From the NCBI GenBank assembly GCA_913052425.1, contig CAJXEG010000003.1, forward strand, positions 1 to 25,701: a stretch of DNA of 25,701 nucleotides, given 5' to 3'. This DNA comes from an uncultured Flavobacteriaceae bacterium. Its GTDB lineage: Bacteria > Bacteroidota > Bacteroidia > Flavobacteriales > Flavobacteriaceae. Under the pieces are notes generated by a model. It searched no databases. It was not told the origin of the DNA and worked only from the letters and a program-made list of their open reading frames with translations. Positions 1-8,815 of the stretch are shown here, piece after piece (positions within the stretch are counted from its first letter, which is position 1; each line of letters starts with the position of its first letter). The translations under genes were made by a program, and so were the position numbers.

Positions 1-249
1 GCCCGTCCGGCCTTATTGATACCGTCGCCCAATGTTGCCGAAAATCATCAATACCACAACGCGAAGGCTTTGGCCGATAGGGGGGCAGCCTTGGTGATCA
101 CAGAAAAAGATTTGGATCAGAATTTTGAAGCGGTATTTACTCAGCTGCTCGATTCAAACAAACAGCAGGAAATGGCAAAAAATTTAAAAAAATTGGCCCA
201 GCCCGAGGCGACTTCTAACATTGTAAATCTCGTTGAAGCACTTTTGTAA
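1..249 (+). CDS. murG: MurG, C-terminal end only (lipid II synthase)
   Basis: The reading frame is open from the first base of the window and ends at a TAA directly before murC, so this is the 3' end of a gene that begins outside. The 82 visible residues include ALLIPSPNVAENHQ, which matches the C-terminal substrate-binding region of UDP-N-acetylglucosamine--N-acetylmuramyl-(pentapeptide) pyrophosphoryl-undecaprenol transferase. In Bacteroidetes this region typically reads PSPNVAEDHQ followed by a run leading to the final helices. The enzyme adds GlcNAc to lipid I on the inner face of the cytoplasmic membrane to make lipid II. Its position before murC is the normal order in the division and cell-wall cluster. 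The identification rests on the short motif and the neighbours, which together leave little doubt. Confidence 0.92.
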   Translation, partial: ARPALLIPSPNVAENHQYHNAKALADRGAALVITEKDLDQNFEAVFTQLLDSNKQQEMAKNLKKLAQPEATSNIVNLVEALL

Positions 250-1575
250 ATGAATCAAAAAGGGACTAAATATTATTTTTTAGGAATTGGAGGCATAGGG
301 ATGTCGGCCTTGGCCAAATACCTTTTTGATGGGGGAAATAGGGTCATGGGTTATGACAAAACCCCCAGTCCGATCACCTCCCAATTGATAGATTTAGGGA
401 TCGATGTTTTGTTTGATGAGTCAGTTGCTGCTTTGCCCGAGGAATACCGTCAAAAAGATACTCAAATAGTCTATACTCCAGCGGTACCCAAGGAACACCC
501 GCAACTCAATTTTTTTATCCAAGAAGGTAATGTAATTAAAAAGAGAGCTGTAGTGTTGGGAGAAATTACCAAAGACTCTGAAGTCTTTGCCATCGCAGGT
601 ACCCACGGAAAAACCACTACAGCCTCTTTTTTAACGCATTTGTTCGCCTATCTGAATTTGGAGTTTACTGCTTTTTTGGGGGGAATCATGAACGATTATC
701 AAAGTAATCTGGTACAGAAGGGCAATAGATACTCTATTGTGGAGGCCGATGAATACGATCGCTCTTTTTTACAATTGTTTCCCGATTTTGCTTGTGTCAC
801 CGCTATGGATGCGGATCATTTGGACATTTATGGCAACCATGAAAATATGAAGAAGGCCTTTGATCAATTTTCGAAACTTGTAAAACATAAAGTGGTGGTT
901 GCTCAGGAGGTCGATTTGGAGGGATACCGCTATGCCCTGGAGGAAAAGGCCCACTATCACGCTCAAGCCATTAGGGTGGAAGACCAAGGATATCGCTTTG
1001 ATTTGGTTACCCCAACACAAATCCACAAAGATATTTATCTCAAAGCGATGGGTCGTCACAACCTGTCCAATGCCGTTGGAGCACTGGCTGTATTGGATGT
1101 TGGAGGTTTTCCTTTGGAAAAAGCCCTGCCTGCCTTGGGAAATTTTAAAGGCATTCAGCGCAGAATGGAAGTATTTTCATTGGAAAACAAAGTGGTGATT
1201 GACGATTATGCGCATCACCCGGAGGAGATCAAGGCGGTGCTGAAAACCATTTTAGAATTTTATCCCAATAAAAGAAATATGGTGGTGTTTCAGCCCCACC
1301 TTTTTTCTAGGACACAAGATTTTATGGAGGACTTTGTGCAGGTGCTCAGTCAATTTGATGAAATTGTTTTAATGGACATTTATCCCGCCAGAGAACAACC
1401 TATAGCAGGGGTCACTTCGGATGCTTTGTTAGGTCTGATTCAACACAAGAATAAAAGAAAAATATCCAAAGAGGCTTTTCGTTCTGTCATCGTCAATTCC
1501 GAAGCAGATTTGGTCTTGGCTCTGGGAGCCGGAGATATAGGAAATCACATTCAAAAACTAAAAAAAACAGCCTAA
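250..1575 (+). CDS. murC: UDP-N-acetylmuramate--L-alanine ligase MurC
   Basis: Cytoplasmic ATP-dependent ligase that joins the first amino acid, L-alanine, to UDP-MurNAc in peptidoglycan synthesis. The 441 residues have the Mur ligase layout. An N-terminal nucleotide-binding fold shows GIGGIGMSALAKYL at about residues 12-25. The central ATPase domain carries the P-loop GTHGKTTT at 117-124. The C-terminal domain follows, with DDYAHHPEEIKA near residue 320 as the MurC family signature. The length is normal for the family. The ATG follows the murG stop with no gap (TAAATG), and the murC stop abuts the ftsQ start in the same way, so translation is probably coupled through this operon. Nothing unusual was seen. 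Confidence 0.97.
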   Translation: MNQKGTKYYFLGIGGIGMSALAKYLFDGGNRVMGYDKTPSPITSQLIDLGIDVLFDESVAALPEEYRQKDTQIVYTPAVPKEHPQLNFFIQEGNVIKKRAVVLGEITKDSEVFAIAGTHGKTTTASFLTHLFAYLNLEFTAFLGGIMNDYQSNLVQKGNRYSIVEADEYDRSFLQLFPDFACVTAMDADHLDIYGNHENMKKAFDQFSKLVKHKVVVAQEVDLEGYRYALEEKAHYHAQAIRVEDQGYRFDLVTPTQIHKDIYLKAMGRHNLSNAVGALAVLDVGGFPLEKALPALGNFKGIQRRMEVFSLENKVVIDDYAHHPEEIKAVLKTILEFYPNKRNMVVFQPHLFSRTQDFMEDFVQVLSQFDEIVLMDIYPAREQPIAGVTSDALLGLIQHKNKRKISKEAFRSVIVNSEADLVLALGAGDIGNHIQKLKKTA

Positions 1576-2283
1576 ATGCGACTCAAAAAACACCTCTTTT
1601 TTGCAACGGTTTTTATCTTGGCGATATTGATGTCGGCTTTTGCTCATTTCAGGAATAGCAGGCGTTTGGTGGAAAAAGTGATGGTCAATTTCGAATCCCA
1701 AGGGGCTCAATTTTTAAGCGATAGTCTCGTTGATAAATTGTTAATACAAAACAAAGGGGGACTTCCGTGGAAGGCTAAAGATAGTTTAGCTTTGAGTATG
1801 CTTGAAACCTTATTAGAAAATAATCCTTATGTAGATAACGCAGAGGTTTATCATTTTCAACAAGGTATTTTAGGAGTAAACATTCAAGAAAAAATTGCGG
1901 TCGTCAGGATACAAGGGACTGATCAATATTATTTGGATAAAGCGGGAAATCAGTTTCCTATTTCCAATAAGCACACCCCAAAGGTTCCTCTTTATATGGG
2001 AACTCTTGAAGAAGAACAAAAGGAAGATCTTTTATCATTAATTGATTATATAGATAAAGATCCATTTTTACGAAACGAACTGGCTTCCATTCATTACCGT
2101 TCAAATTCCTATTTTATAGGCTTGAGATCTTACGGTTTTGAGGTAGAAATCGGTATGATGCGTCGCATAGGTGAAAAGCTCTCCAAGCTGAAAGTTTTTT
2201 GTGCCTATCACGATAACCACAGGTTGAAAAGGGAATATACCCTGATCAACCTAAAATTTAAAAATCAAGTAGTTGGATCATAA
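1576..2283 (+). CDS. ftsQ: Cell division protein FtsQ
   Basis: Bitopic inner-membrane divisome protein that links early (FtsA/FtsZ) and late division proteins. The 235 residues start with a short basic cytoplasmic tail (MRLKKH) and one membrane segment at about residues 7-23. A periplasmic domain follows, with a POTRA-like region (about 45-110, including LLENNPYVDNAEVYHF) and a C-terminal beta domain. Sequence conservation in FtsQ is low, so the call rests mainly on size, topology and position between murC and ftsA. The start is the ATG immediately after the murC TAA. The stop lies 10 bases before the preferred ftsA ATG. Confidence 0.9.
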   Translation: MRLKKHLFFATVFILAILMSAFAHFRNSRRLVEKVMVNFESQGAQFLSDSLVDKLLIQNKGGLPWKAKDSLALSMLETLLENNPYVDNAEVYHFQQGILGVNIQEKIAVVRIQGTDQYYLDKAGNQFPISNKHTPKVPLYMGTLEEEQKEDLLSLIDYIDKDPFLRNELASIHYRSNSYFIGLRSYGFEVEIGMMRRIGEKLSKLKVFCAYHDNHRLKREYTLINLKFKNQVVGS

Positions 2284-2293
2284 AACAACAATT

Positions 2294-3622
2294 ATGAAGC
2301 ATTCAAATATTTCTGTAGGATTAGACATTGGAACAACCAAAATCGTCGCCATGGTGGGGGACAAAAATGAATTTGGTAAGGTTGAAATCCTGGGGATTGG
2401 TAAATCCAAAAGCCTGGGAGTTCACAGAGGGGTGGTCAACAATATCACCCAAACCATTCAATCCATTCAGCAAGCTGTAGAAGAGGCCAAAGTGGTTTCC
2501 GGTCAGGAAATCTATGAGGTCGTTGTAGGTATTGCCGGACAACACATCCGGAGCCTACAGCACAGCGATTATATTACCCGAACCAATGCTCAAGAGGTCA
2601 TTTCACAAGAAGATGTGGAACGTCTCATTCAGCAGGTTTATAAGTTGGTCATGCTGCCCGGAGAGGAAATCATCCACGTACTTCCACAAGAATTTAAGGT
2701 GGATGGTCAGGCTGAAATTAAAGAACCCATTGGGATGTATGGCGGTCGTTTAGAGGCCAATTTCCATGTGGTAGTGGGGCAAGTGACTTCGATAAAAAAT
2801 ATCGGCAGATGTGTCAAAAGTGCCGGTTTGTCTATGGGTAATATTACTCTTGAACCCTTGGCCTCCTCAGAAGCTGTTTTGAGTCAGGAAGAAAAAGAAG
2901 CCGGTGTGGCCTTGATCGATATTGGTGGAGGAACCACCGACTTGGCTATTTTTAAGGATGGCATCATTCGCCATACGGCGGTAATTCCTTTTGGAGGAAA
3001 CGTCATCACAGAAGACATCAAAGAGGGCTGTTCCATCATCGAAAAACAAGCGGAATTGCTCAAGGTTAAGTTTGGCTCTGCTTGGCCGGGTGAGAATAGA
3101 GATTCTGAAATTGTCTCCATTCCCGGACTCAGAGGCAGGGAGCCTAAAGAAATATCCCTAAAAACCCTTTCCAAAATCATCAATGCACGTGTGGTAGAGA
3201 TCATGGAGCAGGTGTATTTGGAAATTAAAAACTACGGCCACGACGACCAAAAGAAAAAGTTGATCGGCGGGGTGGTATTGACCGGAGGAGGAAGCCAATT
3301 GAGGCATTTGAAGCAATTGGTGGAGTACATTACCGGAATGGATACTCGAATTGGTTACCCCAGTGAACATTTGGCCGGTGACACCCACAAATCAGAAACC
3401 AGTCCTATACTGGCCACTGCTGTGGGTTTGTTGATGAACGCCTTGGAGCAACAAGAGAAAAATGATTTTGAAACTCCTCCCACCGATGAAAGTGAAGTTG
3501 CCGAAGTTCAAGATGGGGAGGCACCTGTGCAAACGATTGATCCCAATCCTATGTCTTCCAATAGGAAGTCGATTTTGGATCGCTGGGTAGAGAAGTTTAA
3601 AGAATTTTTAGATAACGCTTAA
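2294..3622 (+). CDS. ftsA: Cell division protein FtsA
   Basis: Actin-like ATPase that tethers FtsZ filaments to the inner membrane and recruits later division proteins. ATPase motifs are visible: phosphate-1 VGLDIGTTKIVAMVG near the start, phosphate-2 ALIDIGGGTTDLAIF around residue 210, and the adenosine motif VVLTGGGSQLRHL around residue 330. An SHS2-type 1C domain lies between. The last residues, KSILDRWVEKFKEFLDNA, form an amphipathic helix that fits the FtsA membrane-targeting sequence. It is joined to the core by a variable acidic stretch (about 390-420). I chose the ATG at 2294 (442 residues). An in-frame TTG at 2273 would add seven residues and overlap ftsQ, which looks less likely. 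Confidence 0.96.
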   Translation: MKHSNISVGLDIGTTKIVAMVGDKNEFGKVEILGIGKSKSLGVHRGVVNNITQTIQSIQQAVEEAKVVSGQEIYEVVVGIAGQHIRSLQHSDYITRTNAQEVISQEDVERLIQQVYKLVMLPGEEIIHVLPQEFKVDGQAEIKEPIGMYGGRLEANFHVVVGQVTSIKNIGRCVKSAGLSMGNITLEPLASSEAVLSQEEKEAGVALIDIGGGTTDLAIFKDGIIRHTAVIPFGGNVITEDIKEGCSIIEKQAELLKVKFGSAWPGENRDSEIVSIPGLRGREPKEISLKTLSKIINARVVEIMEQVYLEIKNYGHDDQKKKLIGGVVLTGGGSQLRHLKQLVEYITGMDTRIGYPSEHLAGDTHKSETSPILATAVGLLMNALEQQEKNDFETPPTDESEVAEVQDGEAPVQTIDPNPMSSNRKSILDRWVEKFKEFLDNA

Positions 3623-3632
3623 ATACATTGTA

Positions 3633-5612
3633 ATGGAATCTGAAATGAGCAACGATTTTAGTTTTGACTTACCCAAAAACAAAAGCAATGTCATCAAGGT
3701 CATTGGTGTAGGAGGTGGTGGCAGTAATGCGATCAACTATATGTTTCAACAAGGCATCAATGGTGTTGATTTTGTTGTAACCAATACCGATGCGCAGGCC
3801 CTCAATGAGAGTGCTGTACCGATCAAAATTCAGTTGGGGGCATCTCTGACAGAGGGATTGGGTGCCGGAGCCAACCCTGAGGTGGGCGCTTTGGCTGCAG
3901 AGGAAAGTTTTGAAGATCTCAAAACCTTATTGACCACCCAAACCAAAATGGTATTTATCACGGCCGGAATGGGCGGAGGTACCGGAACGGGTGCAGCACC
4001 CATCATTGCTCAAATGGCCAAAGAAATGGATATCCTCACCGTGGGTATTGTTACCATGCCATTTCAGTTTGAAGGTAAATTGCGATTGGAACAAGCCGAA
4101 AAAGGTTTGGAAAACATCAAAAAAACCGTTGATGCGCTCATTGTAATCAACAACAACAAACTCAGGGAGGTGTATGGAAATTTGGGCTTTAAAGCAGGTT
4201 TTTCTAAGGCCGATGAAGTCCTCTCTACCGCAGCCCGAGGAATTGCTGAGGTTATCACCCATCACTACCGCCAAAACATAGATTTAAAGGATGCCAAAAC
4301 AGTACTGAAAGACAGTGGTACTGCCATCATGGGATCGGGTTCTGCCAGCGGTACCAACCGCGCGCACGATGCCATCATCAATGCTTTGGACTCTCCCTTG
4401 CTGAACGATAACAAAATTACAGGCTGCAAAAATGTGTTGCTTTTGATTGTCTCTGGAAACGAGGAAATTACGATAGATGAAATTGGAGAAATCAATGATT
4501 TTATCCAAACAGAGGCAGGGAACAATGCCAACATCATCATGGGGATTGGAGAAGATCAAAATCTCGGTAGCTCGGTCTCGGTGACCATCATTGCCACCGG
4601 CTTTGGAGCGGATCAACAACATCAAATTGTAAATACCGAAGCCAAAAAAATCATCCACACACTGGAAGAAGACCAGACTTTGGAACACAACCTTATGGGG
4701 AGCGAAGAAAATCCCGCTGCATTTGAAATGCCACAAGAGGTGGAGTCAATCGATGCCGAGCAGCATGAAATTGAAGTGGATACCAATCCTTTAGAAGAGG
4801 AGGAAGAAGAGTCTGTCACATTATCATTGGATGTGAAGGAGGAAGAGGAAACCGAAGAAGAACATTTATTTTCCATAATACCGGAGGTGGCAGAGACCCT
4901 AGGTGGCTATAATGATGAGCCCGAAACAATCGAAGCGGAGGAAGAACTGATTGCCACTACTCCGGAATTACAAAACATGGAAGTGGTTTATGAACTACTT
5001 GAATCCGATCAGTTTCAGGAGGAATTGGAAATAGAAACTGAGGAGGAATTTATCATTAATGACTTAGACGAAGAAGTATTGGATCTTGAGGTTGTTGGAT
5101 CGGAGGAAGTAGCAGCCGAGGAAGAAAATCAATTTGCATTTGATTTCGGTTTACCCATTTCGGATTCCCAAGAGGTTTCGTCCGAAAAAATAGTCCATAA
5201 CCTTTCCGAAGAGGAGGAGGAAGAAGTTAAAGAAGATCCTTCCCTTTCGGAGGCTATTGATTTTGAGTTTGAAGTGGTTGAGAAACTGGAGGAAACCCCT
5301 GTTTTGGAAACTGAGGAGGTGTTGACCTCACCCCACGATGATTCTCCTTTTGACAAGAAAATCAAAGAAACTGCCACCAAAAAAAATGAAGAAAGAAAAG
5401 AACATTTGAAAAAATTCAATCATGCCTTTAAACACAGCATGAGTAAAATTGACGAGTTTGAAAAGCAACCTGCTTATAAAAGAATGGGACTGGAATTGGA
5501 ACAGCCCTCTTCATCAGAGTCGAATGAATCGAGGTTGTCGGTCGATAATGATAAAAATGACGAGATTCAATTGAGATCCAATAACTCTTTCTTACACGAT
5601 AATGTAGATTAA
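3633..5612 (+). CDS. ftsZ: Cell division GTPase FtsZ with long acidic linker
   Basis: Tubulin-like GTPase that forms the Z ring. The N-terminal 325 or so residues hold the conserved core: KVIGVGGGGSNAI near residue 23 and the tubulin signature GGGTGTG at 114-120. At 659 residues the protein is far longer than the roughly 380-400 of E. coli or B. subtilis. The excess is an intrinsically disordered linker (about 330-580), extremely rich in Glu with several runs of four or five. After it come a basic segment (about 580-630, with EFEKQPAYKRMGLEL) and the tail NNSFLHDNVD. That tail replaces the DIPAFLR-type C-terminal peptide and, as I recall, is usual in Flavobacteriia. ATG codons at 3633 and 3645 are both plausible starts; family N-termini (MSNDFSFDLPKN) favour 3645. 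Confidence 0.97.
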   Translation: MESEMSNDFSFDLPKNKSNVIKVIGVGGGGSNAINYMFQQGINGVDFVVTNTDAQALNESAVPIKIQLGASLTEGLGAGANPEVGALAAEESFEDLKTLLTTQTKMVFITAGMGGGTGTGAAPIIAQMAKEMDILTVGIVTMPFQFEGKLRLEQAEKGLENIKKTVDALIVINNNKLREVYGNLGFKAGFSKADEVLSTAARGIAEVITHHYRQNIDLKDAKTVLKDSGTAIMGSGSASGTNRAHDAIINALDSPLLNDNKITGCKNVLLLIVSGNEEITIDEIGEINDFIQTEAGNNANIIMGIGEDQNLGSSVSVTIIATGFGADQQHQIVNTEAKKIIHTLEEDQTLEHNLMGSEENPAAFEMPQEVESIDAEQHEIEVDTNPLEEEEEESVTLSLDVKEEEETEEEHLFSIIPEVAETLGGYNDEPETIEAEEELIATTPELQNMEVVYELLESDQFQEELEIETEEEFIINDLDEEVLDLEVVGSEEVAAEEENQFAFDFGLPISDSQEVSSEKIVHNLSEEEEEEVKEDPSLSEAIDFEFEVVEKLEETPVLETEEVLTSPHDDSPFDKKIKETATKKNEERKEHLKKFNHAFKHSMSKIDEFEKQPAYKRMGLELEQPSSSESNESRLSVDNDKNDEIQLRSNNSFLHDNVD

Positions 5613-5617
5613 AAATT

Positions 5618-6070
5618 ATGTCTTTACTCAATTCACTTACTGACGAACTCAAATCCGCTATGCGGGCCAAAGATACTTTAAAACTCGAGGCACTAAGAGC
5701 CATCAAATCGGCAGTGCTTTTGGCCAAAACTGCAACAGCAGCCGATGCTGATCTCTCCGAAGAGGAAGAAATAAATTTGCTACAAAAACTGGTCAAACAG
5801 AGAAAAGACAGTGCAGCGATTTTTAAAGAACAAAATCGTGACGATCTCGCCGCCCCTGAGGTGGCACAAGCCGAGATCATCGCCCAATTTTTACCCGAGC
5901 AATTATCCTCGGAGGCTATAGAAAAAATCATTGACGGTATAATTGCCAAAACGAGTGCCGAAGGAATGAAGGACATGGGCAAAGTCATGGATATGGCCAG
6001 TAAAGAAATGTCGGGCAAAGCGGATGGTAAAACCATCTCAACCATTGTCAAACAAAAATTAAACGGATAA
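5618..6070 (+). CDS. GatB/YqeY domain protein
   Basis: Small cytoplasmic protein of 150 residues that matches the YqeY family, homologous to the tail domain of the GatB subunit of Asp/Glu-tRNA amidotransferase. Typical features visible are the N-terminal LTDELKSAMRAKDTLKLEALRAIKSA, the middle KLVKQRKDSAAIFKEQNRDDLA, and the C-terminal DMGKVMDMASKEMSGKADGKTISTIVKQKL. The family is predicted to bind tRNA, but its cellular role is not settled. The ATG is 5 bases after the ftsZ stop, so it is very probably the last gene of the division operon, an arrangement common in Bacteroidetes. No strong terminator is apparent after it. Confidence 0.92.
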   Translation: MSLLNSLTDELKSAMRAKDTLKLEALRAIKSAVLLAKTATAADADLSEEEEINLLQKLVKQRKDSAAIFKEQNRDDLAAPEVAQAEIIAQFLPEQLSSEAIEKIIDGIIAKTSAEGMKDMGKVMDMASKEMSGKADGKTISTIVKQKLNG

Positions 6071-6186
6071 ATATCCATCAATCGCCTGCCCACTTTTTTA
6101 TTGATTTAAAACCAATAAGGAATCATTTTTCCCCTTAGACCTTTCAAATTTTAAGGTGCTTTTTGAACATTTGAAATACATCTGTC

Positions 6187-6218
6187 TTTGTTAAAATACC
6201 CTGGCATTTGTATTTTTT
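6187..6218 (+). promoter_or_regulatory. Possible promoter for the sialidase-like/symporter pair
   Basis: TTTG at 6187-6190 is separated by 20 bases from TATTTTTT at 6211-6218. This fits the Bacteroidetes -33/-7 pattern TTTG ... TAnnTTTG with one mismatch at the last base. The predicted start would leave a leader of about 25 bases before the ATG at 6249. The region is AT-rich, so a chance match is possible. Confidence 0.35.
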
Positions 6219-6248
6219 ATATATTACAATAAACAATTAAAATAACAA

Positions 6249-7295
6249 ATGTCAAGTTTGAAAATTACGTCTGCTTTAGTTCCCATTTTATCTTTTATTT
6301 TTTTACCCTCCATATGTGCTCAATCGAGTTTGGTAAAGAAAAGTGAGGTCATGGTTTATGACACCCCTCCTTTTAAACAATGCCATGCTTCTTCCATTAT
6401 AGAAGTTTCCGAAAACAAATTTTTGATTGCTGCCTTTGGAGGATCCAGAGAGGGCAAGGATGATGTTTCCATCTGGCTTTCGCATTCTGATGGAAATGAT
6501 TGGCGCGCCCCTCAATTGATCGATACCGGTGTGTCGGCTGATCAAGAACTCTATCCCTGTTGGAATCCGGTTTTGTTTCAATCCCAAGCTGGGACTTTGA
6601 GTTTGTTTTACAAAGTTGGCCCTTCACCCCGCGAATGGTGGGGTATGGTTAAAACCAGTGAGGATCAAGGAAAAACATGGTCAGCGGGGAGGAGACTGCC
6701 CCAGGACATACTGGGTCCCATCAAGAACAAACCCATACAGTTGAGTGATGGTACGATTCTTTCTCCTTCGAGTACCGAGACAAGAACCACCGAAGGTCTG
6801 AATTGGAAACCTCATATAGAAAAAAGTAGTGACGACGGTAAGTCGTGGACCAAAATACCCATCGACCCTCAAACTGAGTTTGATGTAATCCAACCCAGTG
6901 TATTGGTATTGGGAGACGAGCGTCTTCAGATTCTCTGCAGGAGCAGGGACAATTCGGTCATGCAAGCTTTTTCGGAAGACAATGGCGATACTTGGAGTCA
7001 AATCACCCGAACAGCTCTTCCCAACCCGAATTCAGGTACAGATGCCATTACACTATCCAATGGATTTCATTTGTTGGTCTATAATCCAACGGTAAAAGGG
7101 AAAAACGGACGTTCAAAATTATCCGTGGCCCTTTCCAAAACAGGTCAAGATTGGCAAGAGGTGTTGTCCTTGGAAAATGAAAAAAAGGGAGAGTTCAGTT
7201 ATCCTGCTGTGATTGAATCGAGCGATGGAAAAATACACATCAGCTACACGCACAACAGAAGAAACATCAAACATGTTGTTCTGGAATTCAACTAA
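6249..7295 (+). CDS. Secreted sialidase-fold (BNR/Asp-box) protein
   Basis: Predicted six-bladed beta-propeller hydrolase of the BNR_2 type, often labelled exo-alpha-sialidase. The 348 residues begin with a signal peptide (about 1-24, ending in SICAQ), so it is exported. Three clean Asp-boxes (SxDxGxTW) occur at 137-144, 193-200 and 242-249, with a degenerate copy near 78-85. Conserved blocks of this subfamily are seen: CHASSIIEV then FGGSREGKDDVSIW near 45-76, and SYPAVIESSDG near 318, where a catalytic Tyr could sit. I do not see the FRIP motif of classical GH33 sialidases, so the substrate may not be sialic acid. The downstream symporter starts 12 bases after this stop and probably imports the released product. 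Confidence 0.8.
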   Translation: MSSLKITSALVPILSFIFLPSICAQSSLVKKSEVMVYDTPPFKQCHASSIIEVSENKFLIAAFGGSREGKDDVSIWLSHSDGNDWRAPQLIDTGVSADQELYPCWNPVLFQSQAGTLSLFYKVGPSPREWWGMVKTSEDQGKTWSAGRRLPQDILGPIKNKPIQLSDGTILSPSSTETRTTEGLNWKPHIEKSSDDGKSWTKIPIDPQTEFDVIQPSVLVLGDERLQILCRSRDNSVMQAFSEDNGDTWSQITRTALPNPNSGTDAITLSNGFHLLVYNPTVKGKNGRSKLSVALSKTGQDWQEVLSLENEKKGEFSYPAVIESSDGKIHISYTHNRRNIKHVVLEFN

Positions 7296-7307
7296 TCCCA
7301 TGCATCG

Positions 7308-8759
7308 ATGAGCAGTATTGATTTAATTGTCTTTATAGGCTACCTCTTGGGTACGCTTTATTTGAGTGTTATTTTTTTCTCCAAGAAACGCACATCAAAG
7401 TCTTTTACTTTGGGATCGGGAAAAACACCCCAGTGGGTAGTAACCCTTTCCATCTTTGCGACCTTTGTTAGCAGTATCAGCTATTTGGCTTTGCCGGGCA
7501 GTGCCTATGGCACGAATTGGAATGCCTTTGTGTTCAGCCTTTCCATTCCTATCGCGGCACTGATCACGGTACGCTATTTTATTCCCGTCTACCGAAGAAT
7601 CAACAGTTCTTCTGCCTATACTTATATGGAACAACGTTTTGGCCCTTGGGCCAAGATCTATGTATCGATTTGTTATATTTCCACCCAACTGATGCGGGTG
7701 GGTACCATCATTTATTTGTTGGCATTGGCCATCAATATGATACTGGGTTGGGACATGATAACGGTAATTGTTTTTACGGGGGTGTTCGTAACCGTATATT
7801 CGATTATAGGAGGTATTGAAGCCGTTTTGTGGACTGATGCCATTCAAGGAATTGTTTTGATTTTGGGTGCCGTCTTTTGTGTTGCCATATTGGTTATGGG
7901 TATGCCCGAGGGGCCTGGTCAACTTTTTGAAGTCGCCATTGAAGATCATAAATTCAGCTTGGGAGATTTTGGCGGATCCATCATTGAACCTACCTTCTGG
8001 GTGGTTTTTATCTATGGGATATTCATCAACCTCCAAAATTTCGGGATTGATCAAAACTATATCCAGCGCTATATGGTGTCTTCCTCTGATGCCAATGCCA
8101 AAAAATCTGCCTTTTACGGGGGGATGTTGTACTTGCCTGTGTCGGCTATTTTCTTGTTTATCGGAACTGCTTTGTATGCCTATTATAAGGCTAACAGTGG
8201 TTTGCCCGAGGGTCTGGTCAATGCACCCGATAAAGTTTTCCCTCATTTTATCGTAAACGAACTTCCACAAGGGGTTTCGGGTTTGTTGATCGCCTCTATT
8301 TTTGCTGCCGGTATGAGTACCATTTCTACGAGTTTTAACAGTACCTCTACAGTTTTGTTGACAGATTATTTTAAGAAAAATGCCGGTGAAAATCAAAAGC
8401 TTTGGTTTCTGTACGGAAGTACGGTTGTGATTTGTTTGATCTCCATTATGATCGCACTGGTCATGATTGATGTAAAAAGTATCCTCGATGTTTGGTGGAA
8501 ATATGCTTCCATTTTGAGTGGGGGTATGCTGGGCTTGTTTTTATTGGGTATTTTCTCAAATATAAAGTGCAATTCACATGCCTTAATTGGACTTGTTGTA
8601 GGCATTTTGGCCATTTTAGTATTGACCTTGTACTCTGTCATATTTCCGGAACGCGAACCACTGGCACATTCCTATCTTACGACGGTTATTGGGACATTAG
8701 CCATTTTCCTTACAGGAATACTGATGTATTTTTTAAAAGAGAAAAAAAGGGAAAACTGA
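7308..8759 (+). CDS. Sodium:solute symporter (SSS family)
   Basis: Inner-membrane transporter of 483 residues with 13 or so hydrophobic segments spread along its length, matching the SSS family (PF00474). Typical patterns are SKSFTLGSGKTPQWVVTLSIFATFVSS (a TM1-2 unwound region), GGIEAVLWTDAIQG in the middle, and ASIFAAGMSTISTSFNSTST, the SSS signature containing Ser/Thr that can contribute to Na+ binding. Related proteins carry monosaccharides, sialic acid or other small solutes; the solute cannot be read from sequence. The gene follows the sialidase-like gene by 12 bases, which suggests uptake of the sugar that enzyme releases. An ATG at 7300 opens a frame that stops at once, so 7308 is the start. 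It converges with the fucosidase gene. Confidence 0.9.
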   Translation: MSSIDLIVFIGYLLGTLYLSVIFFSKKRTSKSFTLGSGKTPQWVVTLSIFATFVSSISYLALPGSAYGTNWNAFVFSLSIPIAALITVRYFIPVYRRINSSSAYTYMEQRFGPWAKIYVSICYISTQLMRVGTIIYLLALAINMILGWDMITVIVFTGVFVTVYSIIGGIEAVLWTDAIQGIVLILGAVFCVAILVMGMPEGPGQLFEVAIEDHKFSLGDFGGSIIEPTFWVVFIYGIFINLQNFGIDQNYIQRYMVSSSDANAKKSAFYGGMLYLPVSAIFLFIGTALYAYYKANSGLPEGLVNAPDKVFPHFIVNELPQGVSGLLIASIFAAGMSTISTSFNSTSTVLLTDYFKKNAGENQKLWFLYGSTVVICLISIMIALVMIDVKSILDVWWKYASILSGGMLGLFLLGIFSNIKCNSHALIGLVVGILAILVLTLYSVIFPEREPLAHSYLTTVIGTLAIFLTGILMYFLKEKKREN

Positions 8760-8815
8760 GAGTTTATCTCCATTGAAATGGGAAAAGGAGTTTCTTAAAT
8801 CCTTTCGTGAAAAGA

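Noticed and set aside
5428..6093. 221-residue minus-strand open frame opposite ftsZ and the YqeY gene
   Set aside because: Ser/Leu-rich composition from the reverse of Glu/Lys-rich coding sequence; no domain, no start context, fully covered by two solid genes.
6071..6150. Terminator after the division operon
   Set aside because: Only short inverted repeats with long loops (ATCAAT/ATTGAT, CCTTA/TAAGG) were found; too weak to annotate.
7395..8396. 333-residue minus-strand open frame inside the symporter gene
   Set aside because: Low-complexity polar composition typical of the antisense of a membrane protein; no recognisable motif.
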